NCBI RefSeq assembly: GCF_009910325.1
Contig: NZ_SUMG01000020.1
Coordinates: 1 to 46,906 of the forward strand
DNA length: 46,906 nucleotides
Reading direction: 5' to 3'
DNA from: Isachenkonia alkalipeptolytica
GTDB lineage: Bacteria > Bacillota > Clostridia > Peptostreptococcales > T1SED10-28
Under the pieces are notes generated by a model. It was not told where the DNA came from and ran no database searches. It worked only from the letters and a program-made list of their open reading frames with translations. Shown here piece after piece: positions 8,376 through 17,564 of this stretch; within the stretch, counting starts at the first letter, position 1; every line of letters starts with the position of its first letter. The position numbers and the translations under genes are program-made.

Positions 8376-8426
8376 GTTAAGGAAGTAATATCAGAAAGAG
8401 AACAATCCGGTCTTTAATTTACACTT

Positions 8427-8464
8427 ACAAGTATCCATAAAACTTTATGGATACTTGTGTTTTC
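8427..8464 (+). terminator. Strong terminator after the permease
   Basis: A perfect 15-bp stem (8427-8441 with 8444-8458) around a minimal 2-base centre, followed by GTGTTTTC. It closes the hydroxylase-permease operon. The remaining bases to the carbamate kinase start hold no clear promoter that I can name. Confidence 0.75.
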
Positions 8465-8529
8465 ATTAGATAAATATTACACTGTAAGCAAACAAGATTG
8501 TCACCATTAAAAGACTAGAGGAAAGAGAG

Positions 8530-9516
8530 GTGAAGCTGACTATTGTCAGCGAAAATATGACTCAGGATAAAAAAAGAATTGTAATTGCCCTAGGAGGAAA
8601 TGCCCTCCAAGCGGATTCCAAAGATACTACAGCAAAGAAGCAAAGAGAAACGGCGAAGGAAACGGCACAACCGATTGTGGATTTAATAGAAGAAGGGCAT
8701 GAAGTGATACTGGCCCACGGAAACGGACCTCAGGTGGGACAGATTATTGCAACCTATGAAACGGCGGTGGAACACGATGACAGTAACCAATTGATGCCTT
8801 TTCCCGAATGCGGGGCCATGTCCCAGGGGTATATCGGATACCATCTGCAACAGGCGGTTCGGGAAGAAATGGTCCAAAGAGGGGTTGCCAAGGAAATTGC
8901 TACGGTGGTGACCCAGGTGGTTGTTGACGAAAATGATCCGGGTTTTCAAAATCCGACGAAACCCGTGGGCTCCTTTTATTCCCAAGAGGATGCAAAAAAA
9001 ATGGAACAGGAGTTGGGTTTTGTCATGAAAGAGGACGCCGGAAGAGGATACCGCAGAGTGGTGGCATCTCCGGAGCCGGTTGATGTGGTGGAAGCCCCGG
9101 TTGTGAGCACTTTAGTGGATCAGGGGCATGTAGTGATCACCGTGGGCGGCGGCGGTATTCCCGTTGTTGATCGGGGTAACGGTGTATTGGAAGGAAAACC
9201 GGCTGTGATTGACAAGGATTTTGCTTCGGAAAAAGTTGCTGAAATTCTTGATGCGGACCTTTTGATTATTCTTACGGCGGTGGAAAAAGTTGCGATTAAC
9301 TTTGGCAAACCGGATCAAAAAGAGTTAGAGCAGATTTCCGTAAAAGAAGCTTATCGATATATTGAAGAAGGGCATTTTGCCCCGGGGTCCATGTTACCTA
9401 AAGTAAAAGCGGCCTTGAAGTTCGTAGAATCCGCACCGGGACGACGAACCCTGATTACTTCTCTGGATAAAGCGAAAGAGGGAATAGCAGGAAAAACCGG
9501 AACAACTATTGGATAA
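8530..9516 (+). CDS. arcC: Carbamate kinase
   Basis: A 328-residue carbamate kinase (amino acid kinase fold), which converts carbamoyl phosphate plus ADP to ATP and carbamate in catabolism. Seen: IVIALGGNALQ near the N terminus, AHGNGPQVGQI, and the PEPVDVVE and VTVGGGGIPVV segments typical of ArcC. The start is taken as GTG 8530, with GAGGAAAGAG just upstream; the internal ATG 8557 has no ribosome binding site. The N terminus is about 12 residues longer than usual. No arginine deiminase or ornithine carbamoyltransferase is nearby. Linkage to AllF/AllG/AllH-type genes matches the role of the allantoin-pathway kinase AllK (YbcF) of E. coli: taking carbamoyl phosphate from ureido-acid phosphorolysis and making ATP. 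Confidence 0.94.
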   Translation: MKLTIVSENMTQDKKRIVIALGGNALQADSKDTTAKKQRETAKETAQPIVDLIEEGHEVILAHGNGPQVGQIIATYETAVEHDDSNQLMPFPECGAMSQGYIGYHLQQAVREEMVQRGVAKEIATVVTQVVVDENDPGFQNPTKPVGSFYSQEDAKKMEQELGFVMKEDAGRGYRRVVASPEPVDVVEAPVVSTLVDQGHVVITVGGGGIPVVDRGNGVLEGKPAVIDKDFASEKVAEILDADLLIILTAVEKVAINFGKPDQKELEQISVKEAYRYIEEGHFAPGSMLPKVKAALKFVESAPGRRTLITSLDKAKEGIAGKTGTTIG

Positions 9517-9569
9517 AAAAATCACCTTGCTACCACATCTTAACTGTGGAACATTATAACAAAATCACT

Positions 9570-9600
9570 GTTAAGGCGGCCGAAAAATGGCCGTCTTAAC
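9570..9600 (+). other. Intercistronic hairpin between carbamate kinase and the transporter
   Basis: GTTAAGGCGGCC at 9570-9581 pairs with GGCCGTCTTAAC at 9589-9600 (12 bp with one G-U pair, 7-nt loop). There is no T run after it, so it may be a processing or stability element rather than a full terminator. Confidence 0.5.
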
Positions 9601-9631
9601 CTAGTGATTGTACATTGAAGGAGTGTAACGA

Positions 9632-10777
9632 GTGGGAGAAAATATTAAAAAGATGGTTTTCAGTCAAACTATATATTCGATTTTCAAGAGCTTTGTTATG
9701 GTTTTCGTAAACATTTATTTATGGAGAACCGGGGAAAGCATCGAAGGTGTAGCTTTGTTTAATCTTTTTAATTTTGTAGCGGCTTTTTTGTCCTTTTATC
9801 TGGCAAATCGAATAGCACTTATAAATATGAAGTTGAATTATATCGGTTCCTCTCTGGCTTTTATATCTTTATTTATTATTGCAGCGATCTTTCAAGAAGG
9901 AATAAACGATTATGCAATTTTGATTGGTGTTCTCGGCGGAATCGGGGACGGGCTCTTCTTTTTTAATATGAACTTTTATCAGGCTTATCAACTGGACCGG
10001 GAAGAAGCGGACCAGTTTATGAGTATGGTGGGCATGGTTACCAAGGCTTCATCCATTGGAACGCCTGCGGTATCCGGTTTTGTCATCGGACGGTTCGGTT
10101 TTACGGCTATGGTGTATGTGCTGTTAGTGCTACTCGCGGCCCAGATGGTAAACGCTATATCCTTACCGAAAACCAATATTCAATATATGTTCAAAGTGAA
10201 TTTTAAAAAGTTGTTCCGTTGCCCCGATCAAAGACGAATTCTTTTGACTCATGCCATCCATGCACCTTATGGCCAGTTTATCATCATGGCAAACAGCGTG
10301 TTTTTGTACTCCTTTGTGGCAAACGAAGAGCTGATGGGTTATCTAAATACAAGCTTTGCGGTTGCATCCATTATATTGTATTATGTGTATCTAAAACTAC
10401 GAAATTATTTGCAGAGAAAAACCCTTGCAAAAATCGGTGTCATTGCCTTGGCTTTATCGATGTCCGTACTGTTTAGACCGAGTTTTATGACCTTTGTGAT
10501 TTTCAGTCTCACCATTGGGCTGGGAGATGCTTTTTTCAGCAAACCTCTAACCGGGGCACAAATTTACTATGCCAAAGAGTATGCGGAGAGTGAGAGTGAA
10601 GTTCTTGGCAATTTAATTACAAGGGTATTTTTATTAACAACGGGTAGAGGAATCTTTTATATCCTAGTATTTCTTTTCTATGAAGATCATACATCTTGGA
10701 TTTTCACGGTGTTTTTAATCTATAATATTATGTCGCCGATCGTCAGTTATCAGTTAGCGAAAAAACAAATGAGATGA
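9632..10777 (+). CDS. MFS-like membrane transporter of unknown substrate
   Basis: A 381-residue integral membrane protein with about 10-12 hydrophobic segments and short loops, of general major-facilitator appearance. Seen: a conserved-looking GVLGGIGDGLFFFNMNF segment around residue 110 and basic residues between helices; there is no periplasmic domain. The start is GTG 9632 with AAGGAG upstream. The gene lies between carbamate kinase and the PucR regulator (10-base gap to pucR), so it may import the ureido or heterocyclic substrate or export a product. I do not recognise a substrate-specific motif. Confidence 0.8.
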   Translation: MGENIKKMVFSQTIYSIFKSFVMVFVNIYLWRTGESIEGVALFNLFNFVAAFLSFYLANRIALINMKLNYIGSSLAFISLFIIAAIFQEGINDYAILIGVLGGIGDGLFFFNMNFYQAYQLDREEADQFMSMVGMVTKASSIGTPAVSGFVIGRFGFTAMVYVLLVLLAAQMVNAISLPKTNIQYMFKVNFKKLFRCPDQRRILLTHAIHAPYGQFIIMANSVFLYSFVANEELMGYLNTSFAVASIILYYVYLKLRNYLQRKTLAKIGVIALALSMSVLFRPSFMTFVIFSLTIGLGDAFFSKPLTGAQIYYAKEYAESESEVLGNLITRVFLLTTGRGIFYILVFLFYEDHTSWIFTVFLIYNIMSPIVSYQLAKKQMR

Positions 10778-10787
10778 GGGTGGTTAT

Positions 10788-12476
10788 ATGACGAAGGTAA
10801 CCGGGATCATGGTGAAAGAATTAATGGAACTGGAATTTATGAAAGAGGCTAAGGTATTAGCAGGCGAGAAAGGGTTGGACCGATTCATTCAAAAGGTCAA
10901 CGTGATGGAAGTTCCGGATATTGTGGACTGGGTTGAAAAAGGAGAGCTGGTGTTGACCACGGGTTATGCGATTAAGGATGATCTGGAATCCTTTCAAAAA
11001 CTCATCATTGATCTGGATAATAAAGGGGTTGCAGGGCTGGGCATTAAAACCCATCGTTACATTAAAGAAGTTCCTCAGTATATTATTGATGAGGCCGATC
11101 AAAAGGGATTTCCTATTATCGAGCTTCCCTATGAATTGTCGCATTCCACGGTTATTGCAAGTAGTTTGACACAGATTATTAATCGACAGACGGAACTGTT
11201 AAAACGCATTGACAAGGTGCAAAACCGTCTGCTTAACACCATGCTTCACGGGGGAGGTTTGGAATCCATCGGGCAGGTGATTTGCGATAGTTTGGAAAAA
11301 TCCACCTTGGCTATAAGAGAATATACCTTTGAAGAAAATGTCATTTTCTGCCGTGAATCGAAAAAAGAAGAAATAGAAAAGATTTTAAAAAAGGACCGGG
11401 AAAAGGGTACGGAATATGCCTTGGATCTGGAAAATGATTTTAAACATTTTGAAACCCGGGACGAGATTGATGGTGAAATGGTTAAGAGGTATATTATTCC
11501 CATCTGTACCCAGGATCGAAATTTTGGGGCCATTTATATTTGGGACAGTAATGAGGAATTGACAAGTTTGGAGTTGCGCATGATTAAATCCGCCAGCTCG
11601 ATTATTGCACTGGAAATCCTTCGTAAACTTTCCATGTTTGAAATCGAAAGTAAATATAAAATTGAATTTTTTGACGACTTATTTTCGAAAAATCCAGTAA
11701 AGCGGAATCGTGCCCTGGAAAGATCGGCTTTTTTCGATTTTGACAAGAGTATTTCCTATTCCGCCGTGGTAATTTCCATCGGATCCAACAATATTGTGGA
11801 TAAGCATAAAAGCATACAAACCCAGTTGTTACACAAGGTGAATGTTCGGGTATTGGGCTTAATACAGCGGGTCTTACAACAACAAAAAAGAAATATGATT
11901 TGCGGGAATAAAAGTGATAAAATCATCATTCTTTACGGTTCTGCAATTGAAGGGGAAGGGAAAACCCTTAAAAAAGAAATCCTCTCCTTTTGCAATGAAA
12001 TTCTCCACTATGCGGAATTGGAATCTATTGATAAAGTAGAAATCGGTGTAGGTAGAAATTACAAGAACTCCGATGAATTATGGAAGAGCTACCGGGAGGC
12101 TAAACGGGCGATCCGAAGTATTGATATGGATCAAAGTCGAAATGTTATGCATTATTCCGATTTAGGGATTTACAAACTGTTAACCTATGAGGAATTAAAA
12201 CCGGAACTGAATGACTTTTATAAAGAAATCCTACGTCCTTTGGTAGAATATGATAAAGAGAAGAACACGGAATTGGTATTAACTCTTAAGGAGTATTTTT
12301 TGCATGGAGGAAATTGCAAGAAAATATCCAAGGAAATGTTCACCCATTATAACACGGTTATTTACCGGATCCAGCGGATTCAAGAAATTACAGGGGCTGA
12401 CTTGGAAGATTATAACGATCGACTGAATTTACAAATTGCATTAAAGATTTATGATATTATTGACGAAACAGATTAA
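10788..12476 (+). CDS. pucR: PucR-family transcriptional regulator
   Basis: A 562-residue regulator with the PucR architecture. The N-terminal PucR ligand domain (residues about 6-125, with VLTTGYAI and PIIELPYE) is followed by a GGDEF-like middle region. The C-terminal PucR-type helix-turn-helix (about 500-558) contains MFTHYNTVIYRIQRIQEITG. In Bacillus, PucR controls purine degradation; relatives respond to allantoin-type compounds or other small acids. It sits in the middle of the catabolic island and is the best candidate for its specific regulator. The start ATG 10788 is 10 bases after the transporter. The symbol reflects the family, not proven orthology. Confidence 0.88.
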   Translation: MTKVTGIMVKELMELEFMKEAKVLAGEKGLDRFIQKVNVMEVPDIVDWVEKGELVLTTGYAIKDDLESFQKLIIDLDNKGVAGLGIKTHRYIKEVPQYIIDEADQKGFPIIELPYELSHSTVIASSLTQIINRQTELLKRIDKVQNRLLNTMLHGGGLESIGQVICDSLEKSTLAIREYTFEENVIFCRESKKEEIEKILKKDREKGTEYALDLENDFKHFETRDEIDGEMVKRYIIPICTQDRNFGAIYIWDSNEELTSLELRMIKSASSIIALEILRKLSMFEIESKYKIEFFDDLFSKNPVKRNRALERSAFFDFDKSISYSAVVISIGSNNIVDKHKSIQTQLLHKVNVRVLGLIQRVLQQQKRNMICGNKSDKIIILYGSAIEGEGKTLKKEILSFCNEILHYAELESIDKVEIGVGRNYKNSDELWKSYREAKRAIRSIDMDQSRNVMHYSDLGIYKLLTYEELKPELNDFYKEILRPLVEYDKEKNTELVLTLKEYFLHGGNCKKISKEMFTHYNTVIYRIQRIQEITGADLEDYNDRLNLQIALKIYDIIDETD

Positions 12477-12596
12477 TCTTTCTGAAATTTCAGGGGATTT
12501 AGCAAAAGTTCACAAATCTTTCTCTGGCATTTTATTCATTCTCACTAAAGATTCCCTGGGCTAAATAAGGTATTATTAATATAGAAGGTTGATTAT

Positions 12597-13454
12597 ATGA
12601 AAATTAAATTAATGGATAAAAAACTTTATGAAGAATTAACCAAGGAAAAAGAGGAATCCTTCCAGGTACATTCTGTCTTTAAGGAAGCTTGTAATCTCTA
12701 TACTCCTCGAGGTTTATGGGTAACCTTGGTTACGGAAAACCGTTATTTGCCGCCGAACGGAATAAAATTAAATCACAGCCGGGATCTCAGAGAATGTTAC
12801 CGGCAGGGTGAGCTTATCGGATTTTCCTTTCGGGATCAAAAGGTGGAACGGTTAAACCTGAGTTTGCATTCCCAGGCATTTGATCAAGGGGAAAGTAAAA
12901 AAAACAAAAGTTTAAAACTGGAATTCATGAAAGCCTATCTTGATTTAAAGGGGGAGGCCGAAGCCTTAGGTAATCGAAACTTACCGGAAGGTGTGAGGGC
13001 TTCTCTTCAATCCCTGGAAAAGGCCCTGGCAGAAAACCATTCGGAAAAAATCAAAAAGGCGGCCAAGGGATTGATCGGATTCGGACACGGACTAACTCCT
13101 TCCATGGATGACTATTTAACGGGAAGGATTCTCATGTGGAAAACATGGAGAATGCAATCTCCGGCGGTAAAGGAAGCGGATTATTCCCTGGCCATCAAAG
13201 AGGTGAGTAAGGGGAGAACAACGACAGCCAGTGAATGGTTGATTCATTTCGCAGCCGAAGGAAGATGTTCCGAAGAGATTATGAATTTTTTGCATTCTTA
13301 TTTTTCAAAATCTTCCGGCGGTGACTTTGAACATGCTTTTAAGGAAGTGCTCCGCATCGGAAGCACCTCGGGGGAAGACCTGATGTACGGTATGTGGAGT
13401 GAAGGGGAACGTTTATTTAAGAAATACGAAGGAGGAAGCAGTGAATGGGAATAA
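12597..13454 (+). CDS. allH: AllH-like subunit of an oxamate-carbamoyltransferase-type enzyme (DUF2877)
   Basis: A 285-residue DUF2877 protein (YlbF/AllH type). In E. coli, AllF, AllG and AllH are together required for oxamate carbamoyltransferase activity, which converts oxalurate plus phosphate to oxamate and carbamoyl phosphate. Seen: the family hallmark GFGHGLTPSMDDYLTG near residue 160 and SKGRTTTASEWLI near 205. The start ATG 12597 has GAAGG upstream, 120 bases after pucR. It overlaps allF by 10 bases, so the two are translationally coupled. The real substrate here may be oxalurate or another ureido acid; nothing in this protein alone decides. Confidence 0.85.
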   Translation: MKIKLMDKKLYEELTKEKEESFQVHSVFKEACNLYTPRGLWVTLVTENRYLPPNGIKLNHSRDLRECYRQGELIGFSFRDQKVERLNLSLHSQAFDQGESKKNKSLKLEFMKAYLDLKGEAEALGNRNLPEGVRASLQSLEKALAENHSEKIKKAAKGLIGFGHGLTPSMDDYLTGRILMWKTWRMQSPAVKEADYSLAIKEVSKGRTTTASEWLIHFAAEGRCSEEIMNFLHSYFSKSSGGDFEHAFKEVLRIGSTSGEDLMYGMWSEGERLFKKYEGGSSEWE

Positions 13455-15001
13455 AATCGCACGTGAAAAAGAACGCTTATTATGATTCTGCAGTATTGAT
13501 GCAAGTGACAAAAGAACTTAAGAAATCCGATGACATCAAGGAAGTTATTGTAGGAATGGGAACTCCTCTGAACAAGGAATTAGCTGGAAATTTAGGGTTG
13601 TTAACCGAGGAAGTAAAAGAGAGCACACAAAATGATTTCTTCGTCAGTCTTGAAGGCGCAGACTCCGTGGATATGGATGAAGTGTTGACTAAAATTACAG
13701 AGCTCTTAAACAAGAAAAAAGCTTCGGGAGATCAAGACTATCGTCCCGCGACCTTAAAGTCCGCGTTGAAAGTTATGCCTGAGGCGAATCTTGCATTGTT
13801 TTCCATCCCGGGAGAATATGCCTATGACGAAGTGATGAAAGCCCTGGATGAAGATTTACATGTGATGCTTTTCAGCGACAATGTAACCATGGACGAAGAA
13901 AAGAAACTGAAAGATTATGCAAAAGAAAAAGGGTTGTTAATGATGGGCCCGGACTGTGGAACCGCCATTATCAATCACACGCCCTTAGCTTTTGCCAATG
14001 TTATAAAACCGGGAAATATAGGAATTGTAGGAGCTTCGGGAACCGGAACCCAGGAAGTATCGGTACTGATTGATAAATTCGGAGGCGGAACTTCCCAGGT
14101 GATCGGAACTGGAGGAAGAGACCTGAAAGAAGAAATCGGCGGAACCATGATGTTAATGGGTCTGGATGCCTTGGAAGCCGATGATGAAACGAAAGTGATT
14201 GTTTTAATTTCTAAGCCGCCCCATGAAAGTGTAGCAAAGAAGATTTTGGAACGGGTAAAGGAATGTAAAAAGCCGGTGGTGGTTGATTTTATCGGCGGCG
14301 ATACGGAAATGATCAAATCCTACGGAGCTCACGCCTGTATAAGCTTAGAGGATACCGCTCAAAAAGCGGTGGCGGTAGCGAAGGGAGAGACGGCGAAGGA
14401 CTTTACCGGATTCACCATGGATGAAGGAAAGATCGACGAAATGGTTGAAAAAGAAGTTCGACAATACAGCAATAAGCAAAAGTATGTCCGGGGATTATAC
14501 ACCGGCGGAACCTTGGCCGACGAGGCTATGATGGCCTTAAGCGAAAGTCTAAAAGGGGTTTATTCCAATAAACCCATAGCGCCGGAGTTTAAACTGGAGG
14601 ATGTATTTAAAAGCAAGGAAAACACGGTGGTTGATTTAGGGGAAGATGAGTTTACGGTTGGAAAACCCCATCCGATGATTGATCCTTCCGCTCGGGTAGA
14701 GCGAATGAAACAGGAAGGCTCTGATGAAAACGTAGCCGTGGTGCTAATGGATATGGTACTGGGGTACGGTTCCCATGAGGACCCTGCCGGGGAAATGATT
14801 GAATCCATTAAACAAGCAAAAGAGGCAATGGAGTCCAATGGGGGGCACCTTACCGTGGTAGCTTCGGTATGCGGTACGGAAGGAGATCCTCAGGATCTTG
14901 AGGCTTCAGAAGAGAAGCTGAAGGAGGCAGGCGTTATTCTATTGCCGTCGAATGCACAAGCTGTAAAGTTTGTTGATAAAATCATGAAGCGAATTACGTA
15001 A
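13445..15001 (+). CDS. allF: FdrA/AllF-like subunit, acyl-CoA-synthetase-like
   Basis: A 518-residue FdrA-family protein. It is related to the alpha subunit of succinyl-CoA synthetase and forms the central subunit of the AllFGH carbamoyltransferase. Seen: a Rossmann-type CoA/nucleotide loop GNIGIVGASGTGTQE at about residues 190-204, the MGPDCGTAI motif just before it, and a second domain with VRGLYTGGTLADEA. E. coli FdrA is longer, about 555 residues as I recall. The missing C-terminal piece seems to be encoded by the separate ORF at 15013-15183. The start ATG 13445 overlaps the allH end, with AAGGAGG upstream. Confidence 0.9.
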   Translation: MGIKSHVKKNAYYDSAVLMQVTKELKKSDDIKEVIVGMGTPLNKELAGNLGLLTEEVKESTQNDFFVSLEGADSVDMDEVLTKITELLNKKKASGDQDYRPATLKSALKVMPEANLALFSIPGEYAYDEVMKALDEDLHVMLFSDNVTMDEEKKLKDYAKEKGLLMMGPDCGTAIINHTPLAFANVIKPGNIGIVGASGTGTQEVSVLIDKFGGGTSQVIGTGGRDLKEEIGGTMMLMGLDALEADDETKVIVLISKPPHESVAKKILERVKECKKPVVVDFIGGDTEMIKSYGAHACISLEDTAQKAVAVAKGETAKDFTGFTMDEGKIDEMVEKEVRQYSNKQKYVRGLYTGGTLADEAMMALSESLKGVYSNKPIAPEFKLEDVFKSKENTVVDLGEDEFTVGKPHPMIDPSARVERMKQEGSDENVAVVLMDMVLGYGSHEDPAGEMIESIKQAKEAMESNGGHLTVVASVCGTEGDPQDLEASEEKLKEAGVILLPSNAQAVKFVDKIMKRIT

Positions 15002-15012
15002 GGAGGATGAAT

Positions 15013-15183
15013 ATGTCGAAGATTAATAAATTGTTTGACAGTGAACTGCGGGTCATAAATTTAGGTTTGGAATCCTTCTCGGAGGAATTAAAGCTCCAAA
15101 AAACAGAGGTCGTTCATGTTGAATGGAGACCCGTTGCAGGAGGAAATAAAAAGCTGGGGAATATTTTAAACCAACTAGGATAG
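15013..15183 (+). CDS. 56-residue protein resembling the C-terminal end of FdrA
   Basis: A short gene with an excellent ribosome binding site: GGAGG at 15002-15006 and ATG at 15013, overlapping the allF stop region. It encodes 56 residues that begin MSKINKLFDSELRVINLG and contain VVHVEWRPVAGGNKKL. The latter resembles the C-terminal tail of full-length FdrA proteins as I remember them (PVAGGNKKL near the end). The allF gene here is shorter than E. coli fdrA by about this amount. It therefore looks like the FdrA C-terminal module split into its own gene, probably part of the same complex. The frame ends at 15183, 37 bases before allG. Confidence 0.75.
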   Translation: MSKINKLFDSELRVINLGLESFSEELKLQKTEVVHVEWRPVAGGNKKLGNILNQLG

Positions 15184-15220
15184 CCTGTGAATAAAGATTA
15201 TAAAGAATGGAGTGAGACAT

Positions 15221-16474
15221 TTGCTAAAAGAAAAAATTGAACAAGCCAATCAGGAAGCGTTTGAAAAGTTGTCGAAGGCACAACCAACCTTAATCGGTTT
15301 AGGTACTGCAGCAGAAGACATTCCGGAAATGGATAAAAAGACGATTCTCCATGCCGGCCCCCCGGTAAAGTGGGAAAACATGAGCGGCCCCCTAAAGGGA
15401 GCAATCATGGGCGGACTGATTTACGAAGGGCTTGCAAAAGACGAAGAAGAGGCCGTGAAATTAGCGGAATCCGGAGAAATCACCTTTGATTCCTGTCATC
15501 ACCATAGCGCTGTGGGTCCTATGGCCGGTGTCATAACCGCCTCTATGCCCGTTTGGATTGTAGAAAACACTACTTTTGGTAACAAAGCCTACTGTACCTT
15601 GAATGAAGGCTTAGGTAAAGTACTGCGGTATGGTGCCTATAGCGAAGAAGTAATTGATCGCCTGAACTGGATTGAAAAAACCCTGGCACCGGTACTGAAA
15701 GAAACCATAGAACGATCGGGCCCCATTGATTTACAGACTCTAATCGCCCAAGTGATCCAAATGGGTGATGAGGGACATAATCGAAATAAGGCGGGAACCT
15801 CGTTACTGATTCGAGAACTGGCTCCATTCCTGGTTCAAACCTCGTTTGACAGTAAGGTAAAAAGTGATGTATTGACCTTTTTGCATGGAAATGATCACTC
15901 CTTCTTAAATCTGACCATGCCGGCCTTCAAATCTTCATTGGATCCTTTGGAAAATACGCCTTATTGCACTCTCGTCTATAGCATGGCTCGTAACGGAACG
16001 GAGTTTGGTATCCGGGTTGCAGGTCTGGGGAACCGATGGTTTACCGGTCCCGCAGCGGTTATTGACGGCCTTTTCTTCCCCGGCTATAGCAAAGAAGACG
16101 CCAATCCGGACATCGGAGACAGTGTAATTTGCGAAACCGCAGGAGCGGGAGGATTTGCCATGGCAGCAGCCATACCGATTGTCCAGTTTGTAGGAGGGAC
16201 GCCTCAGGATGCCATGAACTTTACCAAGAGCATGTATGAAATTACCCAGGGTGAAAACACAAGCTTTAAAGTTCCGGTATTGGATTTCAAAGGAACCCCT
16301 ACAGGCATCGACATTCGAAAAGTTGTGGAAACGGGAATTCTTCCGGTGATCAACACCGGGATCGCCCATAAGGACGCAGGAGTGGGACAGGTAGGCGCCG
16401 GTCTTGTTCGACCACCGCTGAACTGTTTTGAAGAGGCCTTGGAAGCTTTTGCGGAAAGCGTTGGAATTTCCTAG
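15221..16474 (+). CDS. allG: AllG-like subunit (DUF1116)
   Basis: A DUF1116 (YlbE/AllG) protein of 418 residues, the third required subunit of the oxamate-carbamoyltransferase-type complex. Seen: HAGPPVKWENMSGPLKGAI near the N terminus, the histidine-rich SCHHHSAVGPMAGV segment, GDEGHNRNKAG in the middle, and NTGIAHKDAGVGQVGAG near the C terminus; these long invariant-looking stretches are typical of the family. Start choice is uncertain. TTG 15221 has GGAGTGAG a few bases upstream; GTG 15212 lies within that ribosome binding site and would add three residues. It is the last gene of the allH-allF-ORF-allG unit. Confidence 0.9.
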   Translation: MLKEKIEQANQEAFEKLSKAQPTLIGLGTAAEDIPEMDKKTILHAGPPVKWENMSGPLKGAIMGGLIYEGLAKDEEEAVKLAESGEITFDSCHHHSAVGPMAGVITASMPVWIVENTTFGNKAYCTLNEGLGKVLRYGAYSEEVIDRLNWIEKTLAPVLKETIERSGPIDLQTLIAQVIQMGDEGHNRNKAGTSLLIRELAPFLVQTSFDSKVKSDVLTFLHGNDHSFLNLTMPAFKSSLDPLENTPYCTLVYSMARNGTEFGIRVAGLGNRWFTGPAAVIDGLFFPGYSKEDANPDIGDSVICETAGAGGFAMAAAIPIVQFVGGTPQDAMNFTKSMYEITQGENTSFKVPVLDFKGTPTGIDIRKVVETGILPVINTGIAHKDAGVGQVGAGLVRPPLNCFEEALEAFAESVGIS

Positions 16475-16613
16475 TGGAAACTGTGTAAGCTGTTTATCGT
16501 ATACCCTTGTGGGTATATATAGACGTAGATGATATTAAGAAGATCTAAGATACTGGATATGCTGTCAATGTAATTAGAATATAAAATATAAAAATCTCAA
16601 GGAGGAATTGCAC

Positions 16614-17414
16614 ATGAACATTTTTGATCTATGGAACAACGTGAAAACCTATGACCTAACTCAAGACGTCGGAACTCAAACTCCGCCCTGGCCAACCTAT
16701 GAGCCGCTACAGGTAAAGTTTTTTAAGCGCTTATCTCCTAACGGTGCCAACGGACAGTTAATTACCACGTCCAACCATGTGGGTACCCACTTGGACGGAC
16801 CGCTTCACTTCGATACCGCAGGATCCGATATTTCTTCATTACCCATGGATAAGTTAATGGGACCGGCAGCCATCGTAGACCTTTCCGATATGGCGGAAGA
16901 CTACGGAATTTACACACCTCAGGATATTATGGACCGGGTGGAAGTGAAAAAAGGAGATATTCTGATTATCAACACCGGATACCATAAATATGGTTGGGAC
17001 CAACCGGAAGCCGATGAGCGACGATATATGCTGCGTCATCCCGGACCATCCATGGATTTCGTAGAATGGGTAAAAGAAATGGAGATTAAGTGGATCGGCG
17101 TTGATTGCGGATCTGCAGACCATCCTTTTAATACAAAAATACGGGACTGGGAACCCGGTGAAGCAAAGCTTGCGGACAAGTATTTACAAGAAAAATACGG
17201 TAAAGGATTAGAAGAAATCTATAACTGGCCAGATACTTATCAGGCAATGCACACCCACGTATTCCCGAAACCCCATGAAATCATTCATGCAGAAAATCTG
17301 GGTGGAGAGATGAACAAGGTATTAAACAGAAGAATGATCGTTGGTTGCTTCCCATGGAAATTTGTCGGTGGAGAATCGGCTATGGCAAGAATTGTAGCCT
17401 TTGACACGGAATAA
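16614..17414 (+). CDS. Cyclase-family metal-dependent hydrolase (kynurenine formamidase / isatin hydrolase fold)
   Basis: A 266-residue member of the cyclase family, Mn- or Zn-dependent hydrolases that open lactams, cyclic amides or N-formyl amides (kynurenine formamidase, isatin hydrolase). Seen: the metal-binding motif HVGTHLDGPLHF with His55, His59, Asp61 and His65, then IINTGYHKYGW and WIGVDCGSADHP in the core. The start ATG 16614 has AAGGAGG eight bases upstream; TTG 16608 is rejected. The gene has a 139-base leader containing a small ATACCC/GGGTAT hairpin (16501-16516), so it may have its own promoter. By context it is the best ring-opening candidate of the island, acting on a hydroxylated heterocycle. 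The substrate is unknown. Confidence 0.85.
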   Translation: MNIFDLWNNVKTYDLTQDVGTQTPPWPTYEPLQVKFFKRLSPNGANGQLITTSNHVGTHLDGPLHFDTAGSDISSLPMDKLMGPAAIVDLSDMAEDYGIYTPQDIMDRVEVKKGDILIINTGYHKYGWDQPEADERRYMLRHPGPSMDFVEWVKEMEIKWIGVDCGSADHPFNTKIRDWEPGEAKLADKYLQEKYGKGLEEIYNWPDTYQAMHTHVFPKPHEIIHAENLGGEMNKVLNRRMIVGCFPWKFVGGESAMARIVAFDTE

Positions 17415-17446
17415 GCAGCCGGATCATTTAGAATAAAGCTGATAAT

Positions 17447-17469
17447 GCCCGCCTAGATTCTAGGCGGGC
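17447..17469 (+). terminator. Terminator-like hairpin after the cyclase-family gene
   Basis: GCCCGCCTAGA at 17447-17457 pairs with TCTAGGCGGGC at 17459-17469, a very stable palindromic stem. The following sequence is TAATTACT, with only a weak T content. Confidence 0.5.
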
Positions 17470-17564
17470 TAATTACTACCCGGAAAAAACAAGCGGTTAA
17501 TTTTGAGGATTGTTTTAAACGGGAAACTCTATTACTTAGACAGATGAAACCGAGGAGTGATGAA

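Noticed and set aside
8530-9516. Carbamate kinase as part of an arginine deiminase pathway
   Set aside because: No arginine deiminase, ornithine carbamoyltransferase or arginine antiporter is nearby; the linkage is to the AllFGH-type genes instead.
10219-10476. 85-codon + strand frame inside the transporter gene
   Set aside because: It overlaps the transporter in another frame, and its translation resembles no protein family.
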